NCBI GenBank assembly: GCA_006538405.1
Contig: BJKQ01000010.1
Coordinates: 620,001 to 684,000, forward strand
Length of the DNA stretch: 64,000 nt
Direction of reading: 5' to 3'
Origin: Hansfordia pulvinata
Lineage: Eukaryota; Ascomycota; Sordariomycetes; Xylariales
How positions within the stretch are numbered: the first letter of the stretch is position 1; each line of letters opens with the position of its first letter. Of this stretch, positions 60,901 through 64,000 are shown one piece after another. Below the pieces are notes generated by a model, which saw only the letters and a list, made by a program, of their open reading frames with translations, ran no database searches and was not told the origin of the DNA. The translations under genes were made by a program, and so were the position numbers.

Positions 60901-63677
60901 TTCTATGTCTGATCGCTGTGTATCTGGCTGCCCCAGGCTGCACATGTCCTGCCCGGGCACGCCCTCCTGCAACAGAAGGTCCAGGCACCGCTCAGCCAAC
61001 CAGAAATGGGCGTCTTTCGCGTTGATCTCGAATTCCTCGCTGTCGGAGCAGAGAAGGAACTCCTGGAAAGAGGCGTGCAGGAATCTGATAGGCTCTGTGG
61101 GCTCCGAGGCCCCATGCAAAACCGAATGCAGACCGCCGAGTCTGTAGCAGATGTCCTCGGCACCCCTGATGGCGTTGGTCTTCTCGTCTGTGTCAGTCGC
61201 CACTAATCTCTCCAAGGCTTGCGCTGAAAGAGGATGCTCGAGCACAGCAACGGGGCCCACGACCTGGTGGTAATCATTGAGAGCCTCTTGCTGTTCCTTG
61301 GCGCTGAGACCCTCCGTCTGTTGCTTTAGAACAGGGAGGTAGATGAACGAAAGTTCCGACACCAGGGCCTTCTTGGGACGTCTGAGAAGCTCATCAAGCT
61401 TCTTCATCGGGATTTTTCGGCCTCTCCTGTCATCTCCGAGAAAACGGCAGATGGTCACCGCAGCAACGAAGAGAGGAAGACACAGGATCAGTAGCTTTTC
61501 CAGCTCTTCAACATTCGGCCAACCGCATTTCATCGCATGCTCGTTGCGAATGTCTCGAAGCCAGTTTTTCAGAAAGATCGATATGCCCTTCTTGATCGTC
61601 TCTGGCTCCACGCTCTCGAGGATAAAATCTTGTCGTTTGCCAGGATCGGCTCTCTTGAATCCAATCTGGACACGGGTTTCCGGTCTGCTCGTGGCGAAGA
61701 CACGTACGCGGGTAGAGCCGAACTCTCTTAGACGAGCAAGCAAGCCGATGACTTCTCGGACGTCCTGCACGTTGTTGCACTCGTCCAAGGCATCGACTAT
61801 GAACTTACCCGTCCCTGCCTTGCCGTCGAGCTAGTAGACGAGACGTTCGTCAGAGCCGCACGCCCAAAGTGAGACACTTTCCAGAACACCGGGTTCCATC
61901 GTCGAACAGGTCGTTGCTTTCTCTTTCGGGAGGATCGATAGAGGCGCTGTGCGCAGTCGGGAGTCGTTCAAGAAAAGACTTGAGACGAGACCTGGAGATG
62001 GGAACTCCTTGGATGTCAGCCGTAGAGCGGTTGGTGAGAAGATTGCTAACTGCTTCGGTCCCTTACCTTGAATCGGCTCCATCGAAGGAGAACAAGCGAG
62101 CTTCCGGATCCGCCCGATCACAATGTCGTACAGGCCGTGATCTCTACATTCGAACCTGATGAGCCCTGGGTGATCTGTCTCGAGCAACACATCGTTGCGC
62201 GGGCCATCTAGATCCGTCTGCGTGGCGGAGTCTTGAGTAACCATCAGAATCGGGGGGCCATATTCATTGAGCACTCCGTTCTCGTCAACCTGATGGCCGT
62301 GTCAGGTCAGTACACAAACCATGGTGACCTGAGAGTAGAGGGCGCAAACCTTGATTGATGGAGTAGGTTTTGTTTCGTAGAACGAGATGACCTCCAATCG
62401 GCGCTCGCCATGAGATGCAGCATCGTTGAATGCGCGAGCAAAGTTACGACCAATGCGTCGTAGATATGGGGTGGGCTCGGTTTCCTTTGTGACGACGAGA
62501 GATCTGACAAGCTCCTCGTTGCCTTGGTCTTGCACTAATTGCAGTAAGGCAGGGTGACGTAGTCCCCGATGGGGCACACCAAAGAACACGAGTCCGGAGC
62601 AGCATCTATACAACAGACTGTGTTCTGGTTGATACTCGCTCCGGGGTGATCTGTGGGCTTCCATTGACAAAAGCAGTGCCTGCTTCTTGATCAGCGTTGG
62701 TGATCTCTCCGGCAGATTTCGCCGCTTATATAGTTTACCTCTTTGATGACCAGACCACCGAGATCGTGTCCCAGTAGAATGATAGGTCGATGGGTTGTCT
62801 GCAGAGGTGAGAACCTTGACCTGCACGATCAACAGAATTGCTCACCTGTGTTCTTTCCCGGTATGCCATCAAACTTTCAAGGAGATTTTGTCCCAGCCTC
62901 TCGATCGACATGGATGAGCTCGAGTTTTCGCCCTTGAGTGATGTATCGTAACCATACGTCAAGACGCGAGTGTGTGGCATGTCTTCAGGCAACCAGTCTC
63001 GTATCCAGATCTCCTTGCCGTCGGTGGGCGCCCATGATCCCACAGCATGGCCGCCAAGACCTGCCACTGCCAAGATGCTGTACAAGGTGTTAGGTGACTT
63101 GGGTCGTTTTGGTGGCATGGGAAGATATCAATACGTACTCGCACTTTGCGTCGTCTCCAGCGTCATACAAGGGTGTTATCCCGTTGAACATCAAATCAAA
63201 TCCATAGTCGAAATCGCCGCGGTCGCTATGGTACCGTAGTTTTTCAATGAGCTGTTTCGCAGGGATGGTCGTCTTCACGGTCGCGGTTGCACAAGCTCGA
63301 TGGTGCTTCCCCGGGCAGTACGATCGGACAGTTATGGTGAGAGCATTTTCTGGGGTCGAAGATTGCGTTGAGATGCTGCAGTCGTCCCATGTGTCTTGAG
63401 AGCGGAATCTGGAAACCAGCGACCGCAGAGAACGGCGATATCTTGGTTCGTTGAGTGAATCAACACTGTGACTTTTGAGAAGGCTGGGAATAGTGGCAAT
63501 GGGTATTTGCGTCTTGATAACCTGTTCTGCGATGACGTCGAGATTGCTCTGTAGGGCGGCTTTGCCTTGTTCAAGAGGTATGTTGCCGATGCGAAGCTCC
63601 GTCAAGTTGATTTTCTCTGGCGTGGGATTCTCCTCTTGGGCGCTGGTCCGAGACCCTGATTTTCTGAGCATGGTCAT
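57946..63677 (-). CDS. NLR-type (STAND) protein: hydrolase-like domain, partial NACHT, WD40 repeats; possibly disrupted
   Basis: Likely exons: 63677-63139, 63077-62846, 62798-62739, about 62679-62350, 62289-62067, then an unclear part (62007 on), and 61830-57946. The first five join in phase. Residues 1-180 have no known domain. A SesB/DUF676-like hydrolase domain follows: ILAVAGLGGHAVGSW, LLGHDLGGLVIKE and VFFGVPHRGLRHP. The last exon starts with LDGKAGTGKFIVDALDECNN (Walker B DALDEC), then FATSRPE, the NACHT winged-helix region (RFLHASFQEFLL) and a degenerate WD40 propeller with AFSPDG/AFSPDS units. Fungal NLRs of this plan act in allorecognition and innate immunity. Two oddities stand out. 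The hydrolase nucleophile Ser is Asp. Only about 240 bases separate the hydrolase from Walker B, too few for a P-loop subdomain, and no frame crosses that stretch cleanly. The gene may be truncated. Confidence 0.68.
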
Positions 63678-64000
63678 TGATGGGCAAGTGGGCTCCTAGG
63701 GGGCAATCGACTCCGAAAACAAAGATCTTTGAAGATGATTCCATTTCAACCCTGACAGTGACGGAGAGTTGGGCTTTTTGAGGTTTTAAGCGCGGCTGGT
63801 CCAGAGAAGCCGCGCAAAGAGGCACCTTGTTGGATTGAGAGCGGCACTCTAGCAAGGCAGGGCATACTCGTATTTTCGTTCTCAACCAACACCTGGTAGT
63901 GGATTGAGCGTTTCGATCATCGGCCTAATGCATCCTCGTTTGGATAGAGAGGCTTCCGCCAAAATCGACCCATTGCCCCTGAGTGGCAGGCAGGAGGACC
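63678..64000. promoter_or_regulatory. Upstream region of the NLR gene
   Basis: 323 bp to the window edge, expected to hold the NLR promoter. One TACTCGT word lies near 63867. An additional 5' exon cannot be excluded. Confidence 0.35.

Noticed and set aside
61777..61830. GKAGTGK as an intact Walker A motif.
   Set aside because: The residue after GK is Phe rather than Ser/Thr and it runs directly into Walker B, so it cannot serve as a normal P-loop; kept only as a possible deletion scar.

Overview
The window is nuclear DNA of a filamentous ascomycete (Pezizomycotina), most likely a Sordariomycete. The signs are GC-rich coding regions, short GT-AG introns of roughly 50-165 bp, an FKS-type beta-1,3-glucan synthase, a vacuolar pepsin with a fungal propeptide, a fungal NLR (STAND) receptor and a split nuclear tRNA-Ser. 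No rRNA, CRISPR array or intact transposon was seen. The species cannot be fixed from this sequence alone.

Layout from left to right. 1-725: start of an acidic protein that runs off the left edge (-). 1.9-4.5 kb: PPR-like mitochondrial protein (-), divergent from a DUF155/RMND1-type mitochondrial protein (5.2-6.6 kb, +). 6.9-10.3 kb: multi-exon MYND zinc-finger protein (-). 11.0-12.3 kb: secreted kinase-like protein with a degenerate DFG motif (-). 13.3-14.7 kb: zinc-independent MDR oxidoreductase (-). 14.7-18.1 kb: gene-poor. 18.1-19.5 kb: vacuolar aspartic protease PEP4 (+). 21.1-24.0 kb: nuclear-type protein with a Pro/Gln/Tyr-rich tail (+). 25.6-27.3 kb: SERAC1-like alpha/beta hydrolase (-), divergent from an Asp-box (sialidase-fold) protein (28.4-30.0 kb, +). 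30.4-32.1 kb: cytosolic serine hydroxymethyltransferase (-). 34.2-34.7 kb: small KRKRSD-type protein (+). 35.8 kb: intron-containing tRNA-Ser(GCU). 36.4-42.4 kb: FKS1 (-). 42.4-54.0 kb: an 11.6-kb island without a convincing gene but rich in a short repeated word and C-runs. 54.0-56.7 kb: SprT/GCNA-like metalloprotease with an HMG-like tail (+). 57.9-63.7 kb: NLR with hydrolase-like, NACHT and WD40 parts (-).

The genes do not form one pathway. Most are unlinked housekeeping functions: mitochondrial gene expression, one-carbon metabolism, vacuolar proteolysis, wall synthesis and DNA-protein crosslink repair. Three look accessory: the secreted kinase-like protein, the SERAC1-like hydrolase and the NLR.

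Two window-wide patterns matter. First, at least six genes read well only if single bases are restored, nearly always in short G or C runs and always as a missing base. This points to assembly error or to widespread decay. Second, the word TACTCGT/ACGAGTA is strongly clustered in the gene-poor segments. The most interesting individual points are a natural Tyr and Pro in FKS1 hot spot 1, an NLR that lacks room for its P-loop and has Asp at the hydrolase nucleophile position, and the secreted pseudokinase-like protein.
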